This document shows, in pieces, positions 1 to 10,272 of a stretch of DNA of 34,780 nt (the stretch's first letter is position 1; each line of letters opens with the position of its first letter). The notes below the pieces were generated by a model. It was not told where the DNA came from. It saw nothing but the letters and a program-made list of their open reading frames with translations, and ran no database searches. The stretch spans positions 1-34,780 of the forward strand of contig NZ_AGSX01000017.1 of NCBI RefSeq assembly GCF_000235745.1. Reading direction: 5' to 3'. Source of the DNA: Stutzerimonas stutzeri SDM-LAC. GTDB taxonomy: Bacteria > Pseudomonadota > Gammaproteobacteria > Pseudomonadales > Pseudomonadaceae. The position numbers and the translations under genes are program-made.

Positions 1-909
1 GGGGCGTGCGCGCGGACTCCAATCGTTCCGATTGGGTCCGCGGGGCTTCCGGAGAGCGTCGAACTGAATGCAGTTCCTTTCTTCCCGCAGGAAGATTATC
101 AGTGCGGGCCCGCAGCGCTAGCCACCATGTTGACCCAGCGGGGAGTCGATACCGGGCCGGAGCAGCTCGTCAAGCGCGTCTATCTTCCGCAGCGTAAGGG
201 CAGTCTGCAGGTTGAGATGGTCGCTGCCGCCCGGGCCCACGATCTGCTGGTGTATCAGTTGGAGCCACGGTTAGAGGCTGTGCTGTCTGAAGTGGCGGCC
301 GGGAACCCGGTGCTAGTACTGCAGAACCTTGCCTTCGATCGCTGGCCCCAGTGGCATTTCGCGGTTGTGGTGGGATACGACCTGACGGCGCAGACCCTGG
401 TGTTGCGATCCGGAACTACAAGACGCTGGACCGGAAGTTTTCGTCAATTCGAGCGAAGCTGGGCCAAGGGAAATCGCTGGGCTGTGGTAACGGTTGCGCC
501 CGATCAACTGCCCCGTACCGCCAAGGAAACGGTGTGGCTGAAAGCTGCAAGTGATCTTGAACAAACGGGTCACGATGATGCTGCTCTGAGGGCCTATGAA
601 AAGGCTGCGGAACATTGGTCCAGCGGCTTGTCCTGGTTCGTGCTTGCCAATGCCCGGTACGCGCAGGGCGACAAGCAGGCGGCGGAGCGAGCGCTGCGTA
701 CCAGCGTTCAGCGTGATAAGTCCTTCGCGGCAGGCTGGTTCAATCTATCCCAGGTGTTGGCGGAACAGGGTTGCCAAGACCAGTCTGCTACAGCGCTCGC
801 GTGTGCAGCGCGACTCGCCCCAGACGACAAGCGATTCAGGGCGGAACTGCCCGCGGGGCGTGACGGGGCCAGCACGTGTGAGGCGCTTCCCGTGTGCCCG
901 GTTCAGTGA
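1..909 (+). CDS. C39-type cysteine peptidase with TPR repeats, 5' end outside window
   Basis: Frame 1 is open from the first base to the TGA at 907-909, so the gene enters from the left and the first internal ATG (127) is not its start. The motif QCGPAALATML places a papain-like nucleophile Cys at codon 35 (103-105), and a matching His lies in QWHFAVVVGYD at codon 119. This is the layout of the C39 peptidase fold (bacteriocin-processing type). After it, from about codon 180, come helix pairs typical of TPR repeats (AYEKAAEHW, YAQGDKQAAERALR, WFNLSQVLAEQG). Codons 1-3 read Gly-Ala-Cys, which could be the end of a lipobox, but the signal peptide is not in the window. Peptidase plus TPR suggests an exported protein-processing or scaffold protein; the substrate is unknown. 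It converges on the FAD oxidoreductase with a 4-base gap. Confidence 0.8.
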   Translation, partial: GACARTPIVPIGSAGLPESVELNAVPFFPQEDYQCGPAALATMLTQRGVDTGPEQLVKRVYLPQRKGSLQVEMVAAARAHDLLVYQLEPRLEAVLSEVAAGNPVLVLQNLAFDRWPQWHFAVVVGYDLTAQTLVLRSGTTRRWTGSFRQFERSWAKGNRWAVVTVAPDQLPRTAKETVWLKAASDLEQTGHDDAALRAYEKAAEHWSSGLSWFVLANARYAQGDKQAAERALRTSVQRDKSFAAGWFNLSQVLAEQGCQDQSATALACAARLAPDDKRFRAELPAGRDGASTCEALPVCPVQ

Positions 910-913
910 CGCA

Positions 914-2197
914 TTAGAACCCGATTTTGTCCCGCAGGCTGTAGTAGAGCGCGCCGAGGGCGCTCAGCGGCGCGCTGAGCTTCTGTCCGCCGGGAAACGG
1001 GTAATGCGGCAAGCTAGCAAAGGCATCGAAGCGCTCGGCCTGTCCACGCAAGGCTTCGGCGATGACTTTCCCTGCGACATGGGTATAGGTGACCCCGTGA
1101 CCACTGCAGCCCTGAGAGTAATAAAGATTGCCATCGAGCCGTCCGACCTGAGGTAAACGGGATAGCGTCATTAGAAAATTGCCGGTCCAGGCGAATTCTG
1201 TCTTGATGCCGCGCAACTGTGGAAACGTCTTGAGCATTTTCGGGCGGATGATTGATTCGATATCGGCCGGATCTCGCGCGCCGTAGACCACTCCTCCGCC
1301 ATAGATCAAGCGCTTGTCTGCGGACAGGCGGAAGTAGTCCAGCAAATAGTTGCAGTCCTCAACGCAGTAATCCTGCGGCAGCAACGTCGCTGCGAGCTCT
1401 GGGTCGAGCGGCTCCGTAGCGATGACCTGGGTGCCGCAGGGCATGGATTTTGCGGCCAGTTCCGGAACCAGGCTTCCGAGATAAGCATTTCCTGCGACGA
1501 CCACGAATTTGGCAGTTACCTGGCCATGTTGGGTATGTACTCGTGGGGCGTTTCCCCGGTCAATGCGGATTGCCGGGCTTTGTTCGTAGATGGCGCCGCC
1601 AAGCGATTCGACCACCGCCGCTTCGCCTAGTGCGAGATTGAGCGGGTGGATGTGGCCGCCCCCGTGATCCAGCATTCCACCTGTGTATCGGTCACTCGCG
1701 ACGACGTTTCGAATACCGTCGTGACTGAGCATTTCCAACTGACCATAGCCGTAACGCTCCCAAAGCGTCTTCTGAGCCTCAAGGTGGTGCATCTGCTTAG
1801 AATTGAAAGCGGCGAATACGCCTCCGTCCTTCAGATCACAGTCAATGCCGTAACGCGCAACTCGCTCACGAATGATTTGCCCGCCCTCGAATGCCATCGC
1901 GCCGATCAGGCGTGCTTCATTGCTTCCGGTGCTGCGCTCGACCGTATCGATATCTCGGCTGTAGCTATTGACGATTTGTCCGCCGTTGCGCCCGGAAGCG
2001 CCGAATCCGACCTTGGCAGCTTCCAATATGACGACGCGAAAACCCTGCTCAAGAAGAAACAGTGCGGTCGATAGTCCGGTGTAGCCGGCGCCGATCACGC
2101 AGACGTCCGTCTCGACGCTATCGCTCAGAACGTCGCGAGCAGGTGCTGAGTTCGCTGACGCTGCGTAATAGGACGAGGGGTAGGAGACGTGCGACAT
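914..2197 (-). CDS. FAD-dependent amine/amino-acid oxidoreductase (DadA/PuuB-like)
   Basis: 427 aa. The dinucleotide-binding motif GAGYTG is at residues 36-41, followed by an acidic strand end (VVILEA) and the GASGRNGGQ segment that binds FAD in the DadA/glycine-oxidase family. The C-terminal GCSGHGVTYTHVAGKVIAE segment is the second FAD-contact region of this family. Overall character matches gamma-glutamylputrescine oxidases (PuuB/PauB), which oxidise gamma-glutamylated polyamines to aldehydes with release of H2O2. The substrate cannot be fixed from sequence, and neighbouring polyamine genes are absent from the window, so no symbol is given. The ATG at 2197 is preceded by AGGA at suitable spacing on the minus strand. 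Other options are a sarcosine- or D-amino-acid-oxidase-like enzyme. Confidence 0.85.
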   Translation of the reverse strand: MSHVSYPSSYYAASANSAPARDVLSDSVETDVCVIGAGYTGLSTALFLLEQGFRVVILEAAKVGFGASGRNGGQIVNSYSRDIDTVERSTGSNEARLIGAMAFEGGQIIRERVARYGIDCDLKDGGVFAAFNSKQMHHLEAQKTLWERYGYGQLEMLSHDGIRNVVASDRYTGGMLDHGGGHIHPLNLALGEAAVVESLGGAIYEQSPAIRIDRGNAPRVHTQHGQVTAKFVVVAGNAYLGSLVPELAAKSMPCGTQVIATEPLDPELAATLLPQDYCVEDCNYLLDYFRLSADKRLIYGGGVVYGARDPADIESIIRPKMLKTFPQLRGIKTEFAWTGNFLMTLSRLPQVGRLDGNLYYSQGCSGHGVTYTHVAGKVIAEALRGQAERFDAFASLPHYPFPGGQKLSAPLSALGALYYSLRDKIGF

Positions 2198-2325
2198 TCT
2201 GGTTGTCCTGTTCCGAATATTTTACGAGATGCTATCTCGACAAGCCTCTACGATGCCAGAGCGACGCCAAAGGCGTTCTTCTTATCCAAAAATTACGAAT
2301 ATCAGTGGCTTAGCTAAAAAAGCGC

Positions 2326-2353
2326 TTGACTCCGTCAGGCGTATCTCTAAAAT
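2326..2353 (+). promoter_or_regulatory. sigma70-type promoter of tRNA-Val
   Basis: A -35 TTGACT (2326-2331) and a -10 TAAAAT (2348-2353) are separated by 16 bases and sit just upstream of the tRNA. The bases after the -10 are GC-rich (GCGCG), like the discriminator of stringently controlled stable-RNA promoters. Control by ppGpp is inference. Confidence 0.7.
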
Positions 2354-2366
2354 GCGCGTCCATCGG

Positions 2367-2443
2367 AGGCACATAGCTCAGTTGGTTAGAGCACCACCTT
2401 GACATGGTGGGGGTCGTTGGTTCGAATCCAATTGTGCCTACCA
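2367..2443 (+). tRNA. tRNA-Val (anticodon GAC)
   Basis: 77 nt with a complete cloverleaf. Acceptor AGGCACA pairs with TGTGCCT, followed by discriminator A and an encoded CCA. The anticodon stem CCACC/GGTGG closes loop TTGACAT, giving anticodon GAC. The T arm GTTGG/CCAAT closes TTCGAAT. It is followed directly by a terminator, so it is a single-tRNA transcript. Confidence 0.97.
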
Positions 2444-2449
2444 ATTCCG

Positions 2450-2478
2450 AAAAGGGTCGCGCTAGCGACCCTTTTTTT
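2450..2478 (+). terminator. Intrinsic terminator after tRNA-Val
   Basis: AAAAGGGTCGC and GCGACCCTTTT pair around the loop GCTA, and the 3' arm runs into a T tract. This separates the tRNA from the thrS operon. Confidence 0.92.
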
Positions 2479-2667
2479 ATGCCTTGCTTGTCGGTGCGGC
2501 AGCTTTCTGAAAGTATCCGTGCTCCCATATTTCCAGTGACTTCGGTCCGTCTCGATCAGCCTTCGGGCTCCTGCCACCGTGCGGCAGGTCATTCGATGGA
2601 TCGCTTTCCTGGCTCATCCCAACCCACGTGGCCTTTAGTAGGGGTCACCACTAGGAGAGGAGGCGCC

Positions 2668-4590
2668 ATGCCCACCATTACTCTTCCTGACGGCAGTCAG
2701 CGTTCGTTCGATCATTCCGTTTCCGTCGCTGAAGTCGCCCAGTCAATTGGCGCTGGCCTAGCGAAGGCCACCCTTGCCGGTAAGGTAGACGGGCGGCTGG
2801 TCGATGCCTGCGATCTGATCGAGAGCGACGCGAGCCTGCAGATCATTACGCCGAAGGATGAAGAGGGGCTGGAGATCATTCGTCACTCTTGTGCGCACCT
2901 GGTTGGACATGCGGTCAAACAGCTCTACCCATCGGCGAAGATGGTCATCGGACCGGTGATCGCCGAGGGCTTCTACTACGATATCGCCTTCGAGCGGCCG
3001 TTCACGCCGGACGACATGGCTGCCATCGAGCAGCGCATGAAGCAACTGATCGATACTGAATACGATGTGATCAAGAAGGTCACGCCGCGTGATGAAGTCA
3101 TCGAGCTGTTCCAGTCGCGTGGTGAGGATTACAAGCTGCGTCTCGTCGAGGATATGCCTGGCGAGCAGGCGATGGGACTGTACTACCACGAAGAATACGT
3201 CGACATGTGCCGTGGTCCTCATGTGCCCAATACACGCTTTCTCAAGTCTTTCAAACTGACCAAGTTGTCCGGCGCCTACTGGCGTGGCGATGCGAAGAAC
3301 GAGCAGCTTCAGCGAATCTACGGCACGGCGTGGGCGGATAAGAAGCAGCTTGCGGCTTACATTCAGCGAATTGAAGAGGCTGAAAAACGCGATCATCGCA
3401 AGATCGGCAAACGCCTGGATCTCTTCCATACCCAGGAAGAAGCACCTGGCATGGTGTTCTGGCACCCAAATGGCTGGACTCTGTATCAGGTGCTCGAGCA
3501 GTACATGCGCCTCGTACAGCGTGAAAATGGCTATCAGGAAATTCGGACTCCCCAGGTCGTGGATCGCAGCCTGTGGGAAAAGTCCGGCCACTGGGCAAAC
3601 TACGCCGAAAACATGTTCACGACCGAGTCGGAAAGTCGCGACTACGCGATCAAGCCGATGAACTGCCCTTGTCACGTGCAGGTGTACAATCAGGGGCTCA
3701 AAAGCTATCGCGAACTGCCGTTGCGCCTCGCCGAGTTCGGAGCCTGCCACCGCAACGAGCCGTCCGGTGCTTTGCACGGCATTATGCGGGTACGCGGCTT
3801 TACTCAGGATGATGCGCATATCTTCTGTACCGAAGAGCAAATGCAATCCGAGTCCGCCGCGTTCATCAAGCTGACCCAGGCGGTTTATGCGGATTTCGGA
3901 TTTGACAACATCGAACTGAAGCTATCGACTCGGCCTGAGAAGCGAGTCGGTTCCGATGAGTTGTGGGATCGTGCCGAGGCGGCGCTTGCCGCCGCGCTGG
4001 ACAGTGCCGGATTGCCTTACGATTTGCAGCCTGGCGAAGGCGCCTTTTACGGTCCGAAGATAGAATTCTCGCTGAAGGACTGCCTGGGTCGCGTATGGCA
4101 GTGCGGCACGCTTCAGCTCGACTTCAATCTTCCGATTCGCCTGGGGGCGGAGTACGTCAGCGAGAACAACGATCGCCAGCATCCGGTTATGTTGCACCGC
4201 GCCATCCTTGGCTCGTTCGAGCGTTTCATCGGTATTCTTATCGAACACTACGAAGGGGCGTTCCCAGCCTGGTTGGCGCCGACTCAAGCCGTGGTGATGA
4301 ATATCACCGATAAACAGGCTGATTTCGCGCTGGAAGTGGAGAAAACACTCAACCAAAGCGGCTTCCGTGCCAAGTCCGACTTGAGAAACGAAAAGATCGG
4401 CTTTAAAATCCGCGAGCATACCTTGCTCAAGGTTCCTTATCTCTTGGTTATCGGAGACAGGGAAGTAGAGACACGAGCCGTTGCTGTGCGCACCCGTGAA
4501 GGCGTTGATTTGGGCTCCATGCCCTTGGATGACTTCGCGCAGCTGCTGACACAAGCGGTTTCCCGGCGTGGTCGCCAAGAATTGGAGTAA
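2668..4590 (+). CDS. thrS: Threonyl-tRNA synthetase
   Basis: 640 aa, the usual length for this enzyme, which charges tRNA-Thr with threonine in the cytosol. An N-terminal TGS domain (about 1-62) is followed by the editing domain with HSCAH (His73, His77) and the CRGPH site (Cys181, His185) that hydrolyses Ser-tRNA-Thr. The class II catalytic core carries the zinc ligand Cys333 in MNCPCH and the motif 2 region [14 protein letters not shown]; the anticodon-binding domain is C-terminal. The start at 2668 is chosen because AGGAGAGGAGG lies just upstream and the protein then begins MPTITLPDG as expected. The open frame continues upstream into tRNA-Val but this is not coding. First gene of a translation-factor operon; its stop codon lies just ahead of the infC start. 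Confidence 0.98.
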   Translation: MPTITLPDGSQRSFDHSVSVAEVAQSIGAGLAKATLAGKVDGRLVDACDLIESDASLQIITPKDEEGLEIIRHSCAHLVGHAVKQLYPSAKMVIGPVIAEGFYYDIAFERPFTPDDMAAIEQRMKQLIDTEYDVIKKVTPRDEVIELFQSRGEDYKLRLVEDMPGEQAMGLYYHEEYVDMCRGPHVPNTRFLKSFKLTKLSGAYWRGDAKNEQLQRIYGTAWADKKQLAAYIQRIEEAEKRDHRKIGKRLDLFHTQEEAPGMVFWHPNGWTLYQVLEQYMRLVQRENGYQEIRTPQVVDRSLWEKSGHWANYAENMFTTESESRDYAIKPMNCPCHVQVYNQGLKSYRELPLRLAEFGACHRNEPSGALHGIMRVRGFTQDDAHIFCTEEQMQSESAAFIKLTQAVYADFGFDNIELKLSTRPEKRVGSDELWDRAEAALAAALDSAGLPYDLQPGEGAFYGPKIEFSLKDCLGRVWQCGTLQLDFNLPIRLGAEYVSENNDRQHPVMLHRAILGSFERFIGILIEHYEGAFPAWLAPTQAVVMNITDKQADFALEVEKTLNQSGFRAKSDLRNEKIGFKIREHTLLKVPYLLVIGDREVETRAVAVRTREGVDLGSMPLDDFAQLLTQAVSRRGRQELE

Positions 4591-4595
4591 TGACT

Positions 4596-5141
4596 ATTAA
4601 GCGTGAAATGAGACAGGATAAACGAGCTGCACCCAAGGCCCCGATCAACGAGAATATCTCGGCTCGTGAGGTCCGTTTGATTGGTGCTGATGGCGAGCAG
4701 GTTGGCATCGTCTCGATTGATGAAGCGCTTCGTATAGCTGAAGAAGCCAAGTTGGATCTGGTGGAAATTTCCGCCGATGCGGTTCCTCCTGTATGCCGGA
4801 TCATGGATTACGGCAAGCACCTGTTCGAAAAGAAGAAGCAGGTCGCTGCAGCGAAGAAGAACCAGAAGCAGATCCAGGTTAAAGAAGTAAAGTTTCGTCC
4901 AGGGACGGAAGAGGGCGACTACCAGGTCAAGCTACGTAACCTGGTACGTTTCCTGAGTGACGGGGACAGGGCCAAGGTTTCGTTGAGATTCCGCGGTCGT
5001 GAGATGGCGCATCAGGAGCTGGGGATGGAACTGTTGAAGCGGGTCGAGGGTGACCTTGCTGAATACGGTTCGGTCGAACAGCATCCAAAGATGGAAGGAC
5101 GCCAGCTGATCATGGTCATCGCTCCCAAGAAGAAAAAGTAA
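4596..5141 (+). CDS. infC: Translation initiation factor IF-3, probable AUU start
   Basis: IF3 binds the 30S subunit, prevents premature 50S joining and checks the initiator codon. The protein shows the conserved N-domain EVRLIG, the [11 protein letters not shown] linker entry, and the C-domain [18 protein letters not shown] and [13 protein letters not shown]. Three starts are in frame: ATG 4590 (overlapping the thrS stop), ATT 4596 and ATG 4608. The GGAG at 4584-4587 leaves only 2 bases before ATG 4590 but 8 before ATT 4596, so ATT is chosen; this gives 181 aa against 180 in E. coli. In E. coli the AUU start is how IF3 represses its own synthesis, and the same control is inferred here. If ATG 4590 were used the protein would have 183 aa. 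Confidence 0.9.
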   Translation: MKREMRQDKRAAPKAPINENISAREVRLIGADGEQVGIVSIDEALRIAEEAKLDLVEISADAVPPVCRIMDYGKHLFEKKKQVAAAKKNQKQIQVKEVKFRPGTEEGDYQVKLRNLVRFLSDGDRAKVSLRFRGREMAHQELGMELLKRVEGDLAEYGSVEQHPKMEGRQLIMVIAPKKKK

Positions 5142-5203
5142 CCACCAGGGCACTGGCAGGCCTTGCGGTTATTTGAAATCACCCACACTGTGGAGTACCG
5201 AAC

Positions 5204-5398
5204 ATGCCAAAGATGAAGACTAAAAGTGGCGCTGCGAAGCGCTTCAAAAAGACGGCGAATGGCTACAAGCACAAGCACGCTTTCAAGAGCCACATCCTGA
5301 CCAAAATGTCTACCAAGCGTAAGCGTCAGCTACGTGGTACATCTCTGATGCACCCGTCTGATAACGCAAAAGTAGAGCGCATGCTGCGCGTTCGTTAA
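5204..5398 (+). CDS. rpmI: 50S ribosomal protein L35
   Basis: 64 aa and very basic, with the L35 signature [15 protein letters not shown] at the start and the KRKRQLRG segment. It is a structural protein of the large ribosomal subunit. GGAG lies before the ATG. It sits between infC and rplT as in most bacteria, where these genes are co-transcribed; in E. coli L20 represses L35 translation. No L20-binding pseudoknot was worked out here. Confidence 0.97.
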   Translation: MPKMKTKSGAAKRFKKTANGYKHKHAFKSHILTKMSTKRKRQLRGTSLMHPSDNAKVERMLRVR

Positions 5399-5425
5399 TT
5401 CGGTCAAGACTCAGAGGAATAACTC

Positions 5426-5782
5426 ATGGCTCGTGTTAAGCGTGGCGTCGTCGCTCGTCGCCGTCACAAGAAAATTCTGAAACTCGCTAAAGGCTATTAC
5501 GGCGCTCGTTCGCGCGTGTTCCGTGTTGCCAAGCAGGCTGTGATCAAGGCTGGCCAGTATGCCTACCGCGACCGCCGTCAGCGGAAGCGTCAGTTCCGCG
5601 CTCTTTGGATCGCCCGTATCAACGCTGGTGCTCGTGTAAATGGTCTGTCCTACAGCCGTTTCATTGCTGGCCTGAAAAAAGCAGCCATTGAGATCGACCG
5701 TAAGGTTCTGGCCGAGTTGGCAGTAAACGAAAAAGCAGCTTTCGCTGCTATTGTCGAAAAAGCCAAAGCTTCTCTGGCCTAA
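5426..5782 (+). CDS. rplT: 50S ribosomal protein L20
   Basis: 118 aa, the usual length. It begins [19 protein letters not shown], the long basic N-terminal extension that threads into 23S rRNA, and continues with [13 protein letters not shown] and [14 protein letters not shown] of the globular domain. L20 is an early assembly protein of the 50S subunit. AGAGGAAT precedes the ATG. The gene lies 27 bases after rpmI, and the strong hairpin at 5823-5853 follows it. Confidence 0.98.
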   Translation: MARVKRGVVARRRHKKILKLAKGYYGARSRVFRVAKQAVIKAGQYAYRDRRQRKRQFRALWIARINAGARVNGLSYSRFIAGLKKAAIEIDRKVLAELAVNEKAAFAAIVEKAKASLA

Positions 5783-5822
5783 GCCCATCGACAATCGAAT
5801 CTTCGGATTCGTAGCGTCACCG

Positions 5823-5853
5823 ATAGGGGAAGAGCCTTGTGCTCTTCCCCTAT
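5823..5853 (+). terminator. Strong hairpin between rplT and pheS (terminator or attenuator)
   Basis: ATAGGGGAAGAGC (5823-5835) pairs perfectly with GCTCTTCCCCTAT (5841-5853) around loop CTTGT. The trailing sequence TTCGTAT is only weakly T-rich, so full termination is uncertain. The position would allow partial termination between the ribosomal-protein genes and pheST. Confidence 0.7.
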
Positions 5854-5864
5854 TTCGTATCTGA

Positions 5865-6959
<1,095 letters not shown>

Positions 6960-6995
6960 GTCCAGAGTCCAGTCAAGAATATTTAGGAGAGCAGG

Positions 6996-9374
6996 ATGAA
7001 ATTCAGCGAGCAGTGGTTGCGTACATGGGTCAATCCACAGGTTTCCCGTGAGGAGCTGGTGGCGCGCCTATCTATGGTGGGCCTTGAGGTGGATGCGGTG
7101 GCCCCGGTCGCCGGCGAGTTCAATGGTGTGGTTGTGGGCGAAGTGCTGAGCACCGAACAGCATCCTGATGCAGACAAGCTGCGCGTTTGTCAGGTTAGCA
7201 ACGGCAGCGAGACGTTTCAGGTGGTCTGTGGTGCGCCAAACGTGCGGCAAGGCCTGAAGATTCCCTTCGCGATGATTGGCGCCAAGCTGCCGGGCGATTT
7301 CAAGATCAAGAAAGCGAAGCTTCGCGGCGTCGAGTCCAACGGGATGCTCTGCTCGGAAACCGAGCTGCAGATCGGCACTGATGACAGCGGGCTGATGGAG
7401 TTGGCGAGCGACGCTCCGGTTGGTAGCGACCTGCGCGCGTATCTCGGCTTGGACGATGCGAGCATCGAGATAGGACTGACGCCGAATCGCGGCGATTGCC
7501 TTTCTATCGCTGGTCTAGCGCGCGAGGTGGGCGCGATCTATGGCGCGGCGGTAGCTTCAGTCGATATCGCTTCGGTGGTAGAGAGTCATGATGAGGTACG
7601 CCCCGTCGAGGTGTTGGCGCCGAAAGCCTGTCCACGTTATCTCGGACGCGTGATCCGCAACGTTGATCTGTCGCGACCTACGCCGCTGTGGATGGTTGAG
7701 CGGCTACGTCGTTCCGATATCCGCAGTATCGATGCGGTGGTGGACGTGACCAACTATGTGATGCTCGAACTGGGGCAACCGTTGCACGCCTTCGATCTTG
7801 CTGAGATCAATGGCGGTATCAGGGTTCGGATGGCGGAGGAGCAGGAAAAACTCGTCTTGCTCGATGGTCAGGAGGTGACCCTGCGTACCGATACGCTGGT
7901 AATTGCCGACCAGCAACGTGCCCTCGCTATCGCAGGTGTAATGGGTGGTGAGCACAGCGGTGTCAGCGCCTCTACCCAGGATCTGTTTCTGGAAAGCGCC
8001 TTCTTCGACACCATCGCGCTCGCCGGCAAGGCGCGCTCCTATGGTTTGCATACCGATGCATCGCATCGCTATGAGCGTGGAGTGGATTTCCAGCTGACCC
8101 GTCGAGCCATGGAACGTGCCACCGCGCTGTTGCTGGATATAGTCGGAGGCAATGCAGGCCCTGTGATCGAAGCTACTAGCAACGCCGATCTTCCGACCGT
8201 TGCGCCAATCTCGCTACGTAAGGGGCGCATCGAGCAGATGCTCGGATTGAGCATGGCCGACGATCAGGTTGTCTCGCTGCTTTCTGCCCTGGGCCTGGGT
8301 GTAGTCGAGCAGGGCACCGGAGTCTGGGAAGTCAGTGTTCCCAGTCATCGGTTCGATATCAGCCTCGAGGTTGACCTCATCGAAGAGCTGGGGCGTCTCT
8401 ATGGTTACGACCGCTTGCCGGTGCGTTATCCGCAGGCGCGCTTAGCGCCGGAGGCTGATCCCGAGTCGCGCGCCGAATTGCCGGCTTTGCGTCGGTTGCT
8501 GGTGGCCCGTGGTTACCAGGAGGCGATCACTTACAGCTTCATTGACCCTAAGTTATTCGAGCTGTTCAGCCCCGGCGTTGAGCCGCTGCAGCTGGCCAAT
8601 CCGATTTCCTCGGATATGGCGGCCATGCGCGCGACGCTCTGGCCAGGATTGATCAAGGCGTTGCAGTACAACCTTAATCGTCAGCAAGCACGCGTGCGTC
8701 TGTTTGAAAGCGGCCTGCGCTTCGTCGGCCAGCTGGGTGAATTGAAGCAGGAACCGATGCTGGCGGGCGTCATTACGGGAAGCCGCCTGCCGGAAGCCTG
8801 GGGCAACGAAAAAGCGGCGGCTGACTTCTATGACATCAAAGCCGACGTCGAGGCTTTGCTTGGATATGCCGGTGATGCCGTGGCGTATAGCTTTCTCGCC
8901 GGTGAGCGTCCTGCTCTGCATCCGGGGCAGACCGCACGAGTCGAGCGGGAAGGGCGCCTGGTTGGCTACATTGGTAGCCTTCATCCCGAACTGGCCGCCA
9001 CGCTGGGTATCGATCAACCGGTCTATCTTTTCGAGTTGCTGGTTGCCGAGATCAGCGAAGGGCGACTGCCACGCTTCAGCGAGCTGTCCCGCTTCCCTGA
9101 GGTGCGGCGCGACTTGGCTATCCTGGTGGCGCGCGAGGTGTCGGCTGACGCAGTGCTGCGATGCATCCGAGATGCTGCCGGTGAGAACCTGAAGGACCTC
9201 AAGCTATTTGACGTCTATCAGGGTAAAGGTATTGATCCGCTTAGCAAAAGTATGGCAGTCGGCTTGACCTGGCAACACCCTTCGCGCACTCTAAACGACG
9301 ACGAGGTGAGTGGTGCGATGCAGCAAATCCTTACCTCCCTGGAAGAAAGGTTCAACGCCACGTTAAGGAAATAG
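6996..9374 (+). CDS. pheT: Phenylalanyl-tRNA synthetase beta subunit
   Basis: 792 aa, typical full length. Begins MKFSEQWLRTWV, then an EMAP-II-like tRNA-binding domain (about 40-150, with HPDADKLRVCQV and GAPNVRQGLKIPFA), the B3/B4 editing domain that removes Tyr from tRNA-Phe, the B5 domain, and a C-terminal ferredoxin-fold anticodon-binding domain (FPEVRRDLAI to the end). AGGAGAG precedes the ATG. It lies 36 bases after pheS and 3 bases before ihfA, so the three are expected to share a transcript. Confidence 0.98.
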   Translation: MKFSEQWLRTWVNPQVSREELVARLSMVGLEVDAVAPVAGEFNGVVVGEVLSTEQHPDADKLRVCQVSNGSETFQVVCGAPNVRQGLKIPFAMIGAKLPGDFKIKKAKLRGVESNGMLCSETELQIGTDDSGLMELASDAPVGSDLRAYLGLDDASIEIGLTPNRGDCLSIAGLAREVGAIYGAAVASVDIASVVESHDEVRPVEVLAPKACPRYLGRVIRNVDLSRPTPLWMVERLRRSDIRSIDAVVDVTNYVMLELGQPLHAFDLAEINGGIRVRMAEEQEKLVLLDGQEVTLRTDTLVIADQQRALAIAGVMGGEHSGVSASTQDLFLESAFFDTIALAGKARSYGLHTDASHRYERGVDFQLTRRAMERATALLLDIVGGNAGPVIEATSNADLPTVAPISLRKGRIEQMLGLSMADDQVVSLLSALGLGVVEQGTGVWEVSVPSHRFDISLEVDLIEELGRLYGYDRLPVRYPQARLAPEADPESRAELPALRRLLVARGYQEAITYSFIDPKLFELFSPGVEPLQLANPISSDMAAMRATLWPGLIKALQYNLNRQQARVRLFESGLRFVGQLGELKQEPMLAGVITGSRLPEAWGNEKAAADFYDIKADVEALLGYAGDAVAYSFLAGERPALHPGQTARVEREGRLVGYIGSLHPELAATLGIDQPVYLFELLVAEISEGRLPRFSELSRFPEVRRDLAILVAREVSADAVLRCIRDAAGENLKDLKLFDVYQGKGIDPLSKSMAVGLTWQHPSRTLNDDEVSGAMQQILTSLEERFNATLRK

Positions 9375-9377
9375 CGT

Positions 9378-9680
9378 ATGGGGGCTCTGACGAAAGCTGA
9401 AATGGCCGAACGTCTATATGAAGAGCTAGGCTTGAATAAGCGCGAGGCCAAGGAGCTGGTCGAGCTGTTTTTCGAGGAGATTCGTCAAGCGCTCGAGCAT
9501 AACGAGCAGGTGAAGTTGTCCGGTTTCGGCAACTTCGACCTGCGCGACAAGCGACAGCGCCCGGGGCGTAACCCGAAAACCGGTGAGGAAATCCCGATTA
9601 CGGCGCGTCGTGTCGTGACATTCCGGCCAGGCCAAAAACTAAAAGCCAGAGTCGAAGCGTATGCTGGAACCAAGTCATAA
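9378..9680 (+). CDS. ihfA: Integration host factor alpha subunit
   Basis: 100 aa. IHF-alpha pairs with IHF-beta to bend DNA sharply at specific sites, assisting recombination, sigma54 promoters and replication. The DNA-binding arm is visible as [10 protein letters not shown] with the intercalating proline, preceded by [13 protein letters not shown] and followed by [14 protein letters not shown]. The location directly after pheT is the conserved gammaproteobacterial arrangement. IHF is also a cofactor of many tyrosine recombinases, such as the one encoded at 10273-11472, but the location next to it is a matter of the tRNA site. Overlaps the next gene by 20 bases. Confidence 0.98.
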   Translation: MGALTKAEMAERLYEELGLNKREAKELVELFFEEIRQALEHNEQVKLSGFGNFDLRDKRQRPGRNPKTGEEIPITARRVVTFRPGQKLKARVEAYAGTKS

Positions 9681-10017
9681 CGACGAGCTGCCAACGATAC
9701 CCGGCAAACGCTATTTCACTATTGGTGAGGTGAGCGAGCTGTGCGCGGTCAAACCGCACGTGCTGCGATATTGGGAGCAGGAGTTTCCACAACTGAACCC
9801 TGTTAAGCGTCGAGGTAATCGGCGCTATTACCAGCGACAAGATGTGCTGATGATCCGACAGATCAGATCGCTGTTGTATGAGCAGGGCTTCACCATCGGC
9901 GGCGCTCGGCAACGGATGTCCGGCGAAGAGGCCCGTGATGACACCACACAATATAAGCAATTGATCCGACAGATGATTACCGAGCTTGAGGATGTGCTGC
10001 AGGTGCTGAAGAATTAA
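9661..10017 (+). CDS. MerR-family transcriptional regulator
   Basis: 118 aa. The N-terminal winged helix-turn-helix is clear: [27 protein letters not shown] starts at about residue 17, followed by the wing [13 protein letters not shown] and [19 protein letters not shown]. The remaining C-terminus is short ([13 protein letters not shown]) and probably forms only the dimer helix, with no metal-binding cysteines, so no effector is suggested. This gene follows ihfA in most pseudomonads; its target is not known to me. The ATG at 9661 overlaps the ihfA end, implying translational coupling. Confidence 0.92.
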   Translation: MLEPSHNDELPTIPGKRYFTIGEVSELCAVKPHVLRYWEQEFPQLNPVKRRGNRRYYQRQDVLMIRQIRSLLYEQGFTIGGARQRMSGEEARDDTTQYKQLIRQMITELEDVLQVLKN

Positions 10018-10036
10018 TCGCCGTTGTGCAAAAAAC

Positions 10037-10066
10037 TTTCACATATTCAGTCGCTTAATGTATAGT
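10037..10066 (+). promoter_or_regulatory. Probable promoter of tRNA-Pro
   Basis: TTTCAC (10037-10042) and TATAGT (10061-10066) are separated by 18 bases, with the tRNA 34 bases further on. The -10 is strong and the -35 only fair. Confidence 0.6.
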
Positions 10067-10098
10067 TCGATCCGTTTTCAGCAAAGCTGAATACATTG

Positions 10099-10176
<78 letters not shown>

Positions 10177-10188
10177 AAAAATCCCTAG

Positions 10189-10223
10189 AAAATCCAGTCA
10201 CTTAGCGGTGACTGGATTTTTTT
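10189..10223 (+). terminator. Intrinsic terminator after tRNA-Pro
   Basis: AAAATCCAGTCAC (10189-10201) pairs with GTGACTGGATTTT (10208-10220) and runs into a T tract to 10223. Confidence 0.93.
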
Positions 10224-10272
10224 ATGGGGCGCTTCACACGTAGAAGCGTAGGGACTTTTGCGGGACTTTTTT

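Noticed and set aside
2404-2667. Upstream extension of thrS through tRNA-Val
   Set aside because: The open frame runs through a tRNA and terminator; the strong Shine-Dalgarno and homologous N-terminus place the start at 2668.
2758-3846. Long reading frame on the minus strand inside thrS
   Set aside because: Mirror of the biased codon use of thrS; no domain, no ribosome-binding site. The same applies to long antisense frames inside sdhA (28468-29754, 29761-30450) and sucA (32315-33511).
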